This document shows, piece by piece, positions 22,426 through 34,062 of a stretch of 64,000 bases of DNA. Source of the DNA: Acanthosepion pharaonis. Taxonomy: Eukaryota > Mollusca > Cephalopoda > Sepiida > Sepiidae. The notes below the pieces were generated by a model. It made no database searches, was not told the DNA's origin, and saw only the letters and a program-made list of their open reading frames with translations. The stretch is taken from the NCBI GenBank assembly GCA_903632075.3, contig CAHIKZ030005576.1:1837501-1901500 (forward strand), read 5' to 3'. A program made the position numbers and the translations under genes. How positions within the stretch are numbered: position 1 is the stretch's first letter; every line of letters begins with the position of its first letter.

Positions 22426-23359
22426 TTCACATTTATTTTATAGATTTATGAAGTTCTAATATTTGAGAGGAAAAGTTGATGTTATAAGATGGTGATGATA
22501 TTAATTCAAAATTACTTTTTATTTTCCAGCATCTCTTTGTAAATTAATAAGTTTCTTTGCTTTGTTTATCTGTTTGTTTTAGTTTGCTGACTCACAAACT
22601 TTGTAAAATGTTACTAATTAATTAATTCTCTGTCAGATTAAAGATTGAGAAATTAAGTTTTTATACATTGTCATCCAGCAAGCCTAAAACATCTTGAAGG
22701 TTTAACCCCAAATTTGCCCTTTTATGCCCAAATATAGAAGTTCTGTCCCAGACCCCCTATTTTAAGAAAATTTAACAAAATCTATCACTTTTTGTTTTTT
22801 TTAATGACCTTACTGTACACAAACCCTCAGCCATCTCTAAAGAATAATTTTTTGTCAAGTTATGGTATAAACTCTGTAAAATTCATGTAATAGCCCAATG
22901 TGATCCAGTTTGATAAGACTATACCAGACACATGCACCATAGCCAAATGTATGTAATATGATAATCCAGTCCACTGAGATGGTCTTTAATTGAAGGTGTT
23001 CCCTAGTATCTTGATATGACTCCCAAGTCGCTTTGACTGCTCCGCCCTTCAAACTTAAAAAAACCAAAAAAAAAAACCTACTAAATACCCAGTCATGATA
23101 GAAGCCGTTACTTCTGTTCATGAGCAGACATGCACAGTTCATCAGCCCTTAGTGGATATGGCCAACTGGTTATGGTCAGGCAACTGACAAGTACATCTAT
23201 GGTAGTAAATCGGACATTTATTGTAGCTCATCTTAATTCAACAAAACCTATAGATGTTAATACTGCCAATCAAAATCAGAAGCCATGAGAACTATGTCTG
23301 GCATATTATCATATTACTAGTGTACATGTACCATTAAGAAGGAATGTATTGTATTGTAT
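22426..23359. other. Intronic sequence, nothing recognised
   Basis: A 95-codon open minus-strand frame at 22855-23142 shows no family I know and sits partly in an A-rich tract; not supported as a gene. Confidence 0.35.
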
Positions 23360-23822
23360 GGGCACATGGCCAAGTGGTTAGAACGTTTGCATTCTGACCA
23401 TAAGACCCAGGTTCAAATCTCACCATGGTCGATTTGACAGGAAGGAAACTTCCTGATGTTATCAGACTAGAGGAGTTGACCCCAGCATGCAGCACCTTTT
23501 AGAAAGTGCCTGAAAACCATATCATGGGTTGACCCAAGCCTTGTGTAAATGGAGCCCTTGGGAGCTGTCAATAGCTATACTAGCACAGTTGCAAGTCATC
23601 GTGGCCGAAGACTTGAGCATACTGGCCTTGTTCAAATTGTTGATCATGTTAGATAACACGCTCTTTCCCAGAAACTGTAACTAAGGTCAGCTCAGCATAG
23701 TAGCAGTATAAACCACAGGTGGGCTCTGTGCATGTTGAATAAACACATGTGCCTGAGCAAGCGTCTGCAATAGGGATTGGCTAGCCGCCTTAGTAGATGG
23801 GTATCTCGAATATAAGTGGTCA
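23360..23822 (+). mobile_element. Full-length tRNA-derived SINE (family C)
   Basis: Starts GGGCACATGGCCAAGTGGTT (A box TGGCCAAGTGG), then GGTTCAAATCTCACC (B box). The body matches 13560-14047 throughout in the opposite orientation, including GTGCCTGAAAACCAT, GTCTGCAATAGGGATTGGCT and the 3' end GGTATCTCGAATATAAGTGG. No certain target duplication; both flanks hold TATTGTA. Confidence 0.82.
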
Positions 23823-24365
23823 TTTATATATTATATTGTAAGTAATTTTTATTTAATCCAAGTACAATTTTGTAATTTAAAATAGTTCATTGTTAATGCT
23901 AACAGTGTACAATTATAAACACTTCAGGAAAAATATCCATATTTTAAAATACGTAAAGATGGATTAATTTTTGTCTAAATTGCAAAAGCTATAGTGAGCT
24001 TTATTTTTTGTAAATTTGTAGGAATCTTTCTACTTGGGTTTTTCATTGAATGTCAAAATTCAGTGTTGGGATTTGATACAATGACATAAAATATTGTTGT
24101 GGGACTGCTTGTAATTCAGCCCTGTAGAATAATCCCATGATTTTCATTGAAAGAATAAAATCCAGTACAAAAAAATTGTAGTATCAACAAATAAACAATT
24201 TATGTGTGTATATAAAAAACAGTGAAATGTTGTTATATGTGTGTTTGTGTGAAAGAGTCAGTATGTGTATGCATGCTTAGTAGTAACAGAGGATACAAGA
24301 GATAGTGAGAATTTAGTTCTTACTGTGAATTGTGTTACCATAGTTTGGAGTGGTCTCTTTGTAGT

Positions 24366-24620
24366 TTTTTTTTTTTTTTTTTTAAGCGTTTCACCCCAAG
24401 CAAGGCAGAAAGCCACTAGGATGCAAGGGGTTACAGAAAATTTGGAGCAAGGTCAGATAGGAGTGATAGAAGAAAGGATGAGGAGAAGAGTAGTGGATAG
24501 ATCAAGGCAACTGGAGATACAGAGGCCAGTGAGAGAGAGAGAGTACCGGAAACCCCTTCCTAAACAAGAAACAAGGCGAAGCCTCTACTCATGTCCAAGA
24601 GAAGGGGGAGGAGTGTGGAC
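24366..24620 (-). mobile_element. LINE 3' end fragment
   Basis: T-rich run then AAGCGTTTCACCCCAAGCAA and GCCACTAGGATGCAAGGGGT: the 3'UTR of the LINE seen at 4206 and 12686 in the same orientation, with ATCTCCAGTTGCC-like coding sequence beyond. Divergent after about 24520. Confidence 0.6.
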
Positions 24621-24898
24621 CGGGCGGTAGTCAGCATAATAGTTTTTGTGTGTAGACATGAATGGGGTCTTGAAGATAAGCAGCTAAAGTGACACAGACC
24701 TTGGTGACTTCTGTGCATCTCATGTTTAGGGCCAGACTTTATGAGTTTTAAACACTTTTTCATAAGAACATCGGCTCCAGAATTTAAAGGATTATATTGA
24801 AGTTTTCGGCTCTTGTTTTGAAACATGAGACCTCTTATGTAGCGATTTGGAATCATATTTTTAAATAAATAATTATATATATATATATATATATATAT

Positions 24899-24958
24899 AG
24901 TTAAACCTAGAGAGCCAGACAAATCTACCAAGGTTTCACCTAAGCAGATTATCAGGGA
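24899..24958 (-). repeat. Inverted copy of the Penelope terminal-repeat core
   Basis: The minus strand reads CTGATAATCTGCTTAGGTGAA then ACCTTGGTAGATTTGTCTGG and CTCTCTAGGTTTAA, which is the same block as 24990-25055 on the plus strand. It lies immediately outside the left terminal repeat, as expected for Penelope elements that often carry an inverted fragment upstream. Confidence 0.65.
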
Positions 24959-25310
24959 AGTATTCCATTCTTTTTTACCTTTTGAGCCAGCCTTCCCCTG
25001 ACGATCCGCTTAGGTGAAACCTTGGTAGGTTTGTCTGGCTCTCTAGGTTTAACTAGGTCTGCTCTACTTACTGTATTGAGCACTTTATTTAGTTATTTTG
25101 CGTACTCGTATTGGGTTTTTTTTCTTTGGGCTTTGGACTTGCTTGCTAGACGATTATTTTCGGTTAACGTACATGTTCTTGGTTCTTTCTTTTTTATACC
25201 GTTTTTTTCCCTTTTGGTATTTGTTACTTGATTATTTTTAAATCAAGACACTGAAGGTTTTCCGAACGAGTATAATTTCTTATACTTATATGATTACTAC
25301 TAATAATAAT
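24959..25310 (+). repeat. Left direct terminal repeat (pLTR) of a Penelope-like element
   Basis: AGTATTCCATTCTTTTTTAC to TTACTACTAATAATAAT, about 350 bp. It matches 27608-27936 along its full length with scattered changes. It holds CTGACGA (from 24997) and TGAAAC nearby, flanked by GAGCCAG and CTGGCTC, which can pair; this resembles the hammerhead-type motifs known in Penelope pLTRs, but stem II is weak. Confidence 0.8.
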
Positions 25311-27402
25311 TTAGCTCTAGGCCACCTTATCGAGCACTTTATAAAATCAACTAATATGGAACGTGTAGATATAGGATATTCACTTAAAAACACACCCATA
25401 CCAAACCGCCATTCATATGAATTATGTTTATTAAAGAAAATAGAAAATTTTATCATAAATATGAGATGGAGAGCTTACTTTTGCCTAAATAACAACCTAA
25501 ATAAGAATAAAACTAGTGAACACTATGGGTTTAAAACTAATGCCCATCCCCCACATATAAAAACTCGATAAATTTGAATCAGATTTAATCGGACTAATTA
25601 GAAAAATAAAATACAGGAAAATGATTAATGATAATATGCAGCAACAAATTAGTAAAGACATGAAAGAGATTAAGAATAACAAAAATATTTACATGAAAGC
25701 CGATAAATCCAAATTTCTATACAAAATGAGCCCTAAAATGTATAACAAAATGTTACATTAAACACTACAAAAAAGTTCCTGATAACATAGAAGCTAAATT
25801 AAATAATGAAGCCAGTATTTTAGCTAATAAATTCAACCTAGGTAATCGAGTTGAAAAAATGAGTATAAAAAATTGCTTCATAACTATAAAGGATCACAAA
25901 AGTAATTTTTTAAGTAACCCTGAATATCGACTAATAAATCCCACCAAAACGCAATTAGGTAAAATTAGTAAAGTTATTCTACAGGAAATATGTCATTCTT
26001 TAAGGACTTTCCTTAATATAAACCAATGGTGTTCTTCCCATGATTGTATTAGGTGATTTAAGAATTATAATAAAGACATTAGATGTTCATTTATCAGGTA
26101 TGATATAAAAGAATACTATCCTTCAATTACAGAAAAAAAAACCACTTAATGAAGCCCTTCTATTAGCCAAAGAGTTCATACAGATTTCTAATGATAAAAT
26201 AGATCTGATTAAACACTGCCGCAAGACCTTATTGTTCCATAATAATGAATTATGGATAAAAAAAGATGATATAAATAATTTTGACAATCCCATGGGGGCA
26301 TATGATGGGGCAGAAGTGTGCGAATTAGTAGGATGCCTTTTACTTAATAATTTAAATAATCATGTAGATTTTAATAACCATGGGCTATATCGAGACGATG
26401 GACTAATCATAGTTAATAGAAGTAATCCCAGAAAATGCGATATAATCCGGAAAAAGCTACACTGTCTCTTTAAAAAATTCGGATTCAACCTTGAAAGTGA
26501 AACAAACCTTAAAGTCACTGATTACCTGGACATCACTTTAGATTTACGAGATGGCACTGTTCCCCCATATAAAAAGGATAACCAGGACCCACAATATTTA
26601 AATATAAGATCTGACCACCCGGCGCATATTTTAAAACATATTTCTAAAGGCATTAGCCATAGATTATCTATCAATTCATTGAATAAAAACATCTTCGATG
26701 CTAATAAATTAATTTACGAACAAGCTCTAGCTAAAAGTGGACATAAAGATAAACTAGAATACATTAACATAAAAGATGACTATGAGACCCAGAATAAACA
26801 TAAAAATAGACAGAAACGTATTGTGGTTTAATCCCCCGTTTAATTTATCAGTGAAAACTAAAATTGGTAAAATATTCTATAATCTACTGGAACAGAATTT
26901 CCCAAAGACCAGTAAATTATACAAAATATTTAATAAAAACAGTGTCAAACTAAGCTACAGTTGTATGCCTAATGTAGCGAACTTAATTAACAGATATAAT
27001 AAGAAAAAAAAACTAGGGATAAACCATGCACTACTTCTCCTAGATGTAATTGTAGAAACAAGAAAGCCTGCCCCATCCAGGGAAAAATTCCAACAGGAGT
27101 GCGCGGTATATCAAGTTAAAATATATAAGGACATAAATAACAACAATAACAATATAAATCCTAAAGTATACATAGGATCTACTCAAAATGTGTTTAAAAA
27201 ACGATATTACAACCATATGAGTAGCTTCAATAATGAAAAATCCAAACATAGTACTACATTATCTACCTATATCTGGAAAATTAGACGTGACAATAACAAA
27301 GACACCATCCTGAAATGGGAAATATTAAAAAGATGTTCCAAATATAGAGCAGGTTATAAAATTTGTCAACTATGTCTAGAGGAAAAATTAGCTATAGCGT
27401 AA
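25290..27402 (+). pseudogene. Penelope-like element ORF: reverse transcriptase plus GIY-YIG endonuclease
   Basis: One coding region interrupted by about six frameshifts (near 25572, 25755, 26050, 26140, 26775 and a pair at about 27030 and 27110). In order it shows an N-terminal region (LDKFESDLIGLIRKIKYRK), FITIKDHKSNFLSNPEYRL, NPTKTQLGKISKVIL, the RT motif A region YDIKEYYPSIT, GAYDGAEVCELVG, the catalytic YRDDGL box, LKVTDYLDITLDL, a CNCRNKKACPIQGK motif readable only in the +1 frame, the GIY-YIG-type endonuclease (AVYQ then VYIGSTQ and KKRYYNH) and the final CQLCLEEK zinc-ligand motif. This order is diagnostic of endonuclease-bearing Penelope elements, retroelements distinct from LTR and LINE classes. 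The few defects suggest a fairly young but inactive copy. It lies in intron 1 in the sense orientation. Confidence 0.93.
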
Positions 27403-27607
27403 TACAAAGAACCTGATTATTTATTAAATTCTAAAACTGAAATATTAAGTAAATGTAGACACAGAAAACGTTGGTTGTTAGACTAGGTCTCCTCTCCCTG
27501 TTTGTTTTTTTTTTCTCTCTATTTGAATAAATAGCTCTCCCCAACCCTCCCCCGTTGTTTGTTTGTTTTTTATTTGGTCATGTGGTTATTCTTTTTTGTT
27601 TATTGAC

Positions 27608-27936
27608 AGTATTCCATTCTTTTTTACCTTTTTAGCCAGCTTTCCCTGACAATCCGCTTAGGTGAAACCTTGGTAGGTTTGTCTGGCTCTCTAGGTCTGC
27701 TCTACTTACTGTATTGAGCACTTTATTTAGTTATTTTGCTTACTCGTATCAGGGTTTTTTTCTTTGGGCTTTGGACTTGCATGTTAGACGATTATTTTCG
27801 GCTAACATACATGTTCTTGCTTCTTTCTTTTTTTATAACTTTTTTTTCCCTTTGGCATTGGTTTGATTATTTGCAAATCAAGACACCAAAGTTTTTCCGA
27901 ATGAGTATAATTTCTTATAAGATTACTACTAATAAT
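27608..27936 (+). repeat. Right direct terminal repeat (pLTR) of the Penelope-like element
   Basis: AGTATTCCATTCTTTTTTAC to GATTACTACTAATAAT, matching 24959-25310. Here the hammerhead-like core reads CTGACAA, so the key G is lost. The element ends at a (TA)n-(TG)n microsatellite. Confidence 0.82.
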
Positions 27937-27993
27937 ATATATATATATATATATATGTATGTATATGTATATATGTATGTGTGTGTGTGTGTG
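27937..27993. repeat. (TA)n / (TG)n microsatellite
   Basis: TA run, TATG variants and GTGTGTGTGT at the 3' edge of the Penelope element. Confidence 0.9.
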
Positions 27994-28931
27994 TTTGGTG
28001 TGTTACATATATACATAATTCTGCTTCTTCCTTATCATGTATGTTATGTCCTCTAATAGGTTGCTTGTTCCCTGCCCACAAATTTAGCTTGCCACAAATT
28101 CTTGATAGAGCATTTTAACCCCCCCTCCCCATTTTTAAAAACTTCTGACAAACCTCATTTTGGGGTGTATTGAAGCTGCATATATGTGCTTCTACAAAGA
28201 AATGGAAGATAGTGGAAGCGATAATGCTCTCATGCATATAACATCTGCTTCATTGAAATGATATAGTAATATGAAATATACCAGACCAAAATGATTAGTT
28301 ACAGTAATAAAAAAAAAATAGCAAAAACCATGGAATTTCCATGGGACCAGCTCTACATGATGAAAGAAAATAGATGCTATAAAAAACAATTTTAAGAATC
28401 CTGAGGCATTAAAACATTGTTTTTTGCAGTTTTGTTGCTTATTTTATATAAATGACGTGATGCAAATAACAAGGTAAAGTATTGAAAGTTTACATTAGCA
28501 GTGAAAAGATGAATTCGTATGTGCAGTTCAACATCAATGTTATGTAGGACTTCATTGTGAAAAATCTTTTTTAAATACTGCAAAATTTCTGCAGGTTCCC
28601 ACTAGTTATTATTACCGGTACTATAAAAGTAATTATCACAGCAAAGTGTTGGCAATGTTTATTGGCACCAGCCGATCTATGATCTCTAAATATACATCAA
28701 TGTGATCTTATCATTAACCAACTGGGAGCTACAGAAGGAGGAGTTGTAACTGAAAGGAGATACTGGTAATAGTAATATACTAACCTGGGGCTCATAAAAC
28801 TAAGCCTAAAGAGAAATATCTGTCATATGAAGTGAACAAATATGAATGACCGGTGAAGGGGTGGTTGTATTTAAATGTGGTGAGTGCATTCAGTAGGGCT
28901 GATTGGTACTGGTATATATGAGATTAATGCT
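27994..28931. other. Intronic sequence, nothing recognised
   Basis: It may contain the 5' end of the pogo-type element that follows, but no terminal repeat was identified. Confidence 0.35.
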
Positions 28932-30180
28932 ACTGGTTGAGTTTGCAGAATGTTACTCTTAAGGATATGGTTGCAAGTAGTAAGAGAGTAAGCTACAGTA
29001 TTCACTATAAACTACAATTGATAGACTATGCTAAGGAGCATGGGAACAGAGCATCATCAAGGGTTTTGGGCCCAGTACCTACTGAAGAAAATGATATGTA
29101 TTTGGTGACAGCAAGAAGATCAACTAAAACCAATTAAAAAAATAAGTATAACCTTCCTTCTCCAGCCATACATTTATCTGAACTTGAGGATGGCATAAAA
29201 AAGTGGTCAGTAGATCTGAGGAATTCAAAGAAAAGTGTTTCTACAAGAATGGTAATTAATGAAGCCAGGAGATTAGCAGAAAAATGAAAGATTCGGATAT
29301 TTGCAAGATCAGGATATTGGTGTTACTAATTTATGAAAAGACAAGATTTATCAATGCGTACTGAAGTGCAGTGGATGTTTTTGTACGCATTGATAAACAC
29401 CAGTTGATTATGAAGAAAAATATTAGGATTTCATAAATGTGTTATGAATGCACAAAAGGAAACTTGAATTGAGTCTAATAGAGAACATGAATAAAGTTTC
29501 ACTTACATTTGATGTACCATCTAAAAAGACAGTGTGTCAATGGCTTTAAAAAAAACTCTTGATTAAAACCAGTGGCCATGAAAAGACCCCATATGCAGTA
29601 GTTTTGGTCCCTTGTATTAAAAGCACAACTGTTACTGCTTTTGATATTTAAAATAAAAACACAACCTTGAAAAAATTCCAAAAGGTTTATTTGTTCATGT
29701 CCATCCAAAAGGCTGAACAGACAAAGTTGAAACAAAGTTGTGGTTACAAAATATATAAACAAGGCATCTTGTTTTGCTCTTCAAAAAATCTCTTCTCGTT
29801 TGGGTTCAGATTACAACACAGAACTAAAGCCATTAAAAGAAAAGATAGCCCAGTTAGCTGTCATTCCAATTGCAGATTTTAGGTGTGTTTGTGGATTAGC
29901 CATTTAAGCAAAATATCTGGGAACATTGGAATTAGTGGGTGAGAGATCCAGATCATGACCTCACACCCACAGTAAAAAGGAAGTAGTCTACAATTGCACA
30001 AGTGGAAATGTTGGGAAGATGCAAAAACTGGGATTTTTGTGAATTCTTTTAAAAAAAAAAAAAGTGGCATTAATGAAGCAAAAGATGATGCATTACTATT
30101 CGAATACAATAATACCAGCAATAGTTATGAGTTTTTAGCCTTTGATGCTAAATATTTTTCTGGCTTTGATTATGATTAAA
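28932..30180 (+). pseudogene. pogo/Tigger-type (POGK-like) transposase fossil
   Basis: In broken plus-strand frames: an N-terminal helix-turn-helix region (KRVSYSIHYKLQLIDYAKEH, then GPVPTE), a KMI.. ARRLAEK segment near 29260, the start of the DDE domain (LTFDVPSKKTV, then IKTSGHEKTPYAVVL), a K..LEKIPKG-like then FVHVHPKG segment near 29680, AVIPIADF near 29860, and the C-terminal end NSFKK followed by SGINEAKDDALLFE near 30040-30090. This is the order found in pogo-like transposases of the POGK kind. About seven frameshifts or stops, including an A run at 30050-30063. Terminal inverted repeats were not found. Confidence 0.78.
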
Positions 30181-32031
30181 GTTTTTTTATTACAAAACAA
30201 TAAATATTTTCTTCTCTATTCCTCTACTCTGTTTTGGTTTAAGTTCAACTTTAGTGGTAACTTGTTTTTTTTTATAAAATGGTTTCTCTTGCTTCATTAC
30301 TGTAATTATGTTAGATATTTCACTATTGTGATTTTTTGTTTTATATTCAACTATACTGCTAGCTTGCTTTTTATATACAGTAATGTTTTTTGCTAAAGCC
30401 AAAGTGCTCTTGTAATTTATTCATAAGGTGATTTAAACATTACATTCATAAATACACTAAAAACCATTTTCCTAAATATACCCTGCTGAAATGGAGACAT
30501 CTAATATGGCCATGGTTTTTTTCAGTGTTACTTTACTCTTGGTTTGCTTGGTAAAACATTTCCTTGTGGTAGTCCGTGATCAATCCCATATAAATGCCAG
30601 AATTTTAAATGATTTTCTTAACAGGCAGGCCATTCCCATTTTGAAAATTTGACATTTTTTGTGATTTTGCTCAGCTTGATTTTATTCTAAAATAAAATAT
30701 CAGTATGGTTTATGTCAGTTGCTGAAACCGGTTTCATGATCATCATTAATGTTTACTGGATGAACTTCTTTTTGTCAGAACTTTTGAGAACATGTGAAGT
30801 GAACATATTAAATAAATCAATTGAACAAGAGATAAATGAAACCTGTTCATTGTAAAGTATTATTTTTGGTCTTGCTCAGATTTTTGAATTGATTTTAACA
30901 CATTGTTTATATGAGGTCATTTTTTTTTTAAAAAAAATAAAGAATTAAAAAAAAATGGTTCTTTATTTGAGGCTCACCAAAGTAATATTATCAGATGAAG
31001 TACTGGTAAGTAATCTATAAAATTAGTGAAATGTTTGTCCTATAAATTATAGCAAGAATAAATTAGTTAATAGTTATTACTTTAAGAATAAATTAACCCT
31101 CTTAAATTTGAGCCTTAAAACTTATATGTACAATGGATTAAAAAATATTTAATCTGAAAATAGTTATTAGTGTAAAAACGAAATTTAAAAAAATGTTTCT
31201 TTTTAATTTCTTAAGTTTTAACTATACGAATAGAAAATTTTATTCATTAAATCATTGTTTTATAAAAGCATATGAACAGGGAAGAATGTGTGTTTTGCTA
31301 TTCTGTAGGGAAGAAAAGGATTTGGGTTCAATATCCAGTGTCAAAATGAAACATAATGCTCCCAATAGACCGCTATTTAGTCATTTTCCCTCGTGACAAA
31401 TTCTATATTTGTTATTGTATTTTATTTTATTGTACACATTTGTAACAAAATTGTTTAGTTTCACTGACTTTACTCAGTTTAGTGCAATAGACATACACTA
31501 CCTGGGTATTTTTCTCCCTGGACAAGGTTTATACTTATTTTTAATGATCAGAAATGACAGGTAAATATAAAATGAACACATCAGTATACATTTTCTAATT
31601 TAGTAAGTACAAAATCTTTTCAGGATAACCTATTGCTTAATGAAAGAAAATATTGCCTCAAATCGTGGATGTTCTAAATATAGTTTCTCTTGAAACATTA
31701 TCCAAGGTCATCTTTGTTACCAAATCGGTACTATATACCAGCAGTGTGTTAGAATATTATTTCCAACAAGAGAAGACATAGTATGCAAATAAACTTGGGT
31801 TTCCCAGGGTCATCCACATTGTGGTGTAGAAAAGCAATATTTGTTTTCTCTAGCTATGCATAAAGTGTGAGAATTATGTTAGATAACACTCAGATTTAGT
31901 CTGACTTGTCATTCTAAGATGTATTTTTTTTCTTTTCTGGGAAGAAACAAATTCAAATTCAAAAAGATGTTTGTTTTCCTATAAAAATCTAAAGAAAAAA
32001 AAATGTTTTATTTTCTTCTGGATTATTTTTG

Positions 32032-32034
<3 letters not shown>
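30181..32034. other. Intronic AT-rich sequence
   Basis: Very AT-rich; no element recognised. Short frames rich in Phe, Leu and Tyr are compositional. Confidence 0.4.

Positions 32035-32062
<28 letters not shown>
32035..32062. repeat. (TTA)n microsatellite
   Basis: About nine TTA/ATT units. Confidence 0.9.
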
Positions 32063-32065
<3 letters not shown>

Positions 32066-32879
32066 ATAACCTAACTTATCAGTAAATATGATTAAAATTC
32101 TTATATAAAATATAAATAAAACTCTGCCCAAAATTTGTCCAGTACACTAGTTGGTGCCAAGGCATCTAATAAACTTGAAATCGACAGATGTGGGGCGATT
32201 TAGTTAGAGTAGTCTACCAAATACCCTTCTAAATCATGTTTCTTGTCCAACAAATAAGTACACATTTTTTTCTTTAACCCTATCCCAGGCAGGTTATTTT
32301 GATGTTGTGAAAAGTGAGGGGTGGGAGTGCTACTTTTTTTGCCTGCCAACAATAAATAGCCAAATAATGACATAAATTATTTGAAAATTTTCAGAATTAT
32401 TCTTTTACCTTTTTATCTTTTTATTTGAAATTTTCATTGAGTCAGGAATGGGTGACATCATTAAACGTGAGTGTTTGATAAGTAAATAAACCAAATGGTG
32501 CAATGCATAATAACTTCATTTACAAAGCAAAGAATTCATACTGAATGTGCTCTGAAATATTTGTGTACTGAAGTCATTAAATATGTGTATTGTTAGACAA
32601 TATGTAATTTTCTAAAATGGCAACAATCTCATATCAGCAAAAATATGCTGATGTCAGCAATTACATAACAAAAGGAGTATTCACAATTAACCATGAAAGG
32701 AGCACAATCAATTGAAAGTTGTACGCAAACAAAAAAGTCCCCCCCTCTACCTGGGAGAGGGTTATAGTTTGTTTACTAGAACAATTTATTAACATTACCT
32801 AAAAATTTAGAAAGTCATTATTTTTCAAAAATTTATTTAAACAGTGGAACTATCTTTTGGGTTGTTGATATTGTTACCA
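32063..32879. other. Intronic sequence, nothing recognised
   Basis: AT-rich, with a CCCCCC run near 32740. No gene or known repeat. Confidence 0.35.
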
Positions 32880-33810
32880 CATTCCACAGTTTTTTCAACT
32901 GAAAGGTACCTTCCAGAAGCTAAACAAATTACTAAGGTATAGGAAAATTTTGTTAGAAACAAAGAAATGTGTGCTGAACTGCAGTGTCATATTATCTAGT
33001 GAATGATGGACAATTTATTTACAGATGAAGAAAAAAATTTAAAGCAACAGAGATATAGTTCTACAGATGAATGCTTCATGTTGAAACACATGTTAAGCAA
33101 TGTTGAGCCTGGTCAGTACCTAGATAGGTGACCACTTGGAAATACTAGGTGCTGTAAGCTTGGACAGTGTAATGGATAATGGCTCAGATTTGTTAATTGG
33201 AAAATTCGAATTCTTATTGGGTTTGTTATATTCACTTTCATGCAAATACCCTTGGGAAAGGTATAAATCTACCTCTTCTCCCCCCAGCTATGGGTTAATT
33301 AATAAGACTTATATCACTAAAACATTATTATCTTCTCCACCCAATTCTTCTAATCTAAAAATATTTTCTGGCTTTAAATAACCTGCAAAGGGTTGATAAG
33401 CCATAGAAAACAATCAACAGGATCAAAACAGATGAATGCTGAGAATTCCATGGACGGAACATGTGAACAATAAGGAGAGAAATTTTTAAGGAAATTTGGT
33501 AACTAAAAGGACACTTATACTCAGAATAAGAAAGAGATATCTGAAATTTCTGGAACAAATAATGAGGAAAGAGGGCTTGGAAAATTTAATACTCACAGAA
33601 CATTGAAAGCAAGAAAAGTAAACATCAAGTAACCTTTCTAAGGAGTTTGTGTAAATGGATGACAGAGCAGGGATAAAAGGGGGATGGTAAAAAAGATGGA
33701 AAAGGTCAAGCAACATTACTTAGAGCTACAAGGAACAGGATGGTGTGGATATCCGTGTTCGCACACGTCCTGAAGAGGGCACAGCACACAAAGGAAGAAT
33801 CTATATAGAA
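32880..33810 (+). mobile_element. RTE-clade LINE fragment, split by a SINE
   Basis: Before the SINE the plus strand encodes FQKLNKLLRYRKILLETK and VLNC; after it, RMLRIPWTEHVNN at about 33430-33475, then EGLGKF, KEFV.MDD, SYKEQD and a RVRTRPEEGTAHK segment. This is the order found at the C-terminal side of RTE/BovB-like ORF2 (KLNKVLRN.KISLETK, then RMLRIPWT.HV). Same family as 18820-19085 and 61190-61680. Dead. Confidence 0.75.
33076..33427 (+). mobile_element. Chimeric 5S rRNA-tRNA SINE (family A) with 13-bp TSD
   Basis: A perfect repeat ACAGATGAATGCT flanks it (33063-33075 and 33428-33440). The 5' part is 5S rRNA-derived with an internal deletion: TTAAGCAATGTTGAGCCTGG (5S TTAAGCAACGTTGGGC region) and CAGTACCTAGATAGGTGACC then TGCTGTAAGCTT. 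Next is a tRNA-Arg-like unit (GTGTAATGGATAATGGC and a box B ATTCGAATTC), a core (CCCTTGGGAAAGGTATAAAT, CCCCCCAGCTATGGGTTAAT) and a tail (GGCTTTAAATAACC, GGTTGATAAG). It interrupts the RTE fragment. Confidence 0.9.
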
Positions 33811-34012
33811 AGGAAAAGTTTTGTGGTTTTTTTGTTTTTTTTTACACAAAAAATGAGGGTGAACAACAGAAATGGTAGTTAACATACCAATTTGTTCAAT
33901 GCAAGTTGGGCAGTCAATACCATTTCCAGCCAATGTGTACAAATGGTGATTCTAATTTATCTACATATTTTCCTGTTAAACAAAGTAAACAACTAAACTA
34001 ATTTTAAGCAAT

Positions 34013-34015
<3 letters not shown>
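33811..34015. other. Intronic spacer
   Basis: Nothing recognised. Confidence 0.35.

Positions 34016-34059
<44 letters not shown>
34016..34059. repeat. (TA)n microsatellite flanking a foldback element
   Basis: About 44 bp of TA, directly at the left end of the inverted-repeat element. Confidence 0.95.

Positions 34060-34062
<3 letters not shown>

Noticed and set aside
22855..23142. Open minus-strand frame of 95 codons
   Set aside because: No recognisable domain, crosses an A-rich tract, no splice or promoter context.
23360..23432. Candidate functional tRNA gene
   Set aside because: A and B boxes are present, but the acceptor and anticodon stems do not close and a conserved SINE body follows; a copy with target duplications exists at 13560.
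25290..27402. Active Penelope reverse transcriptase gene
   Set aside because: At least six frameshifts interrupt the reading frame.
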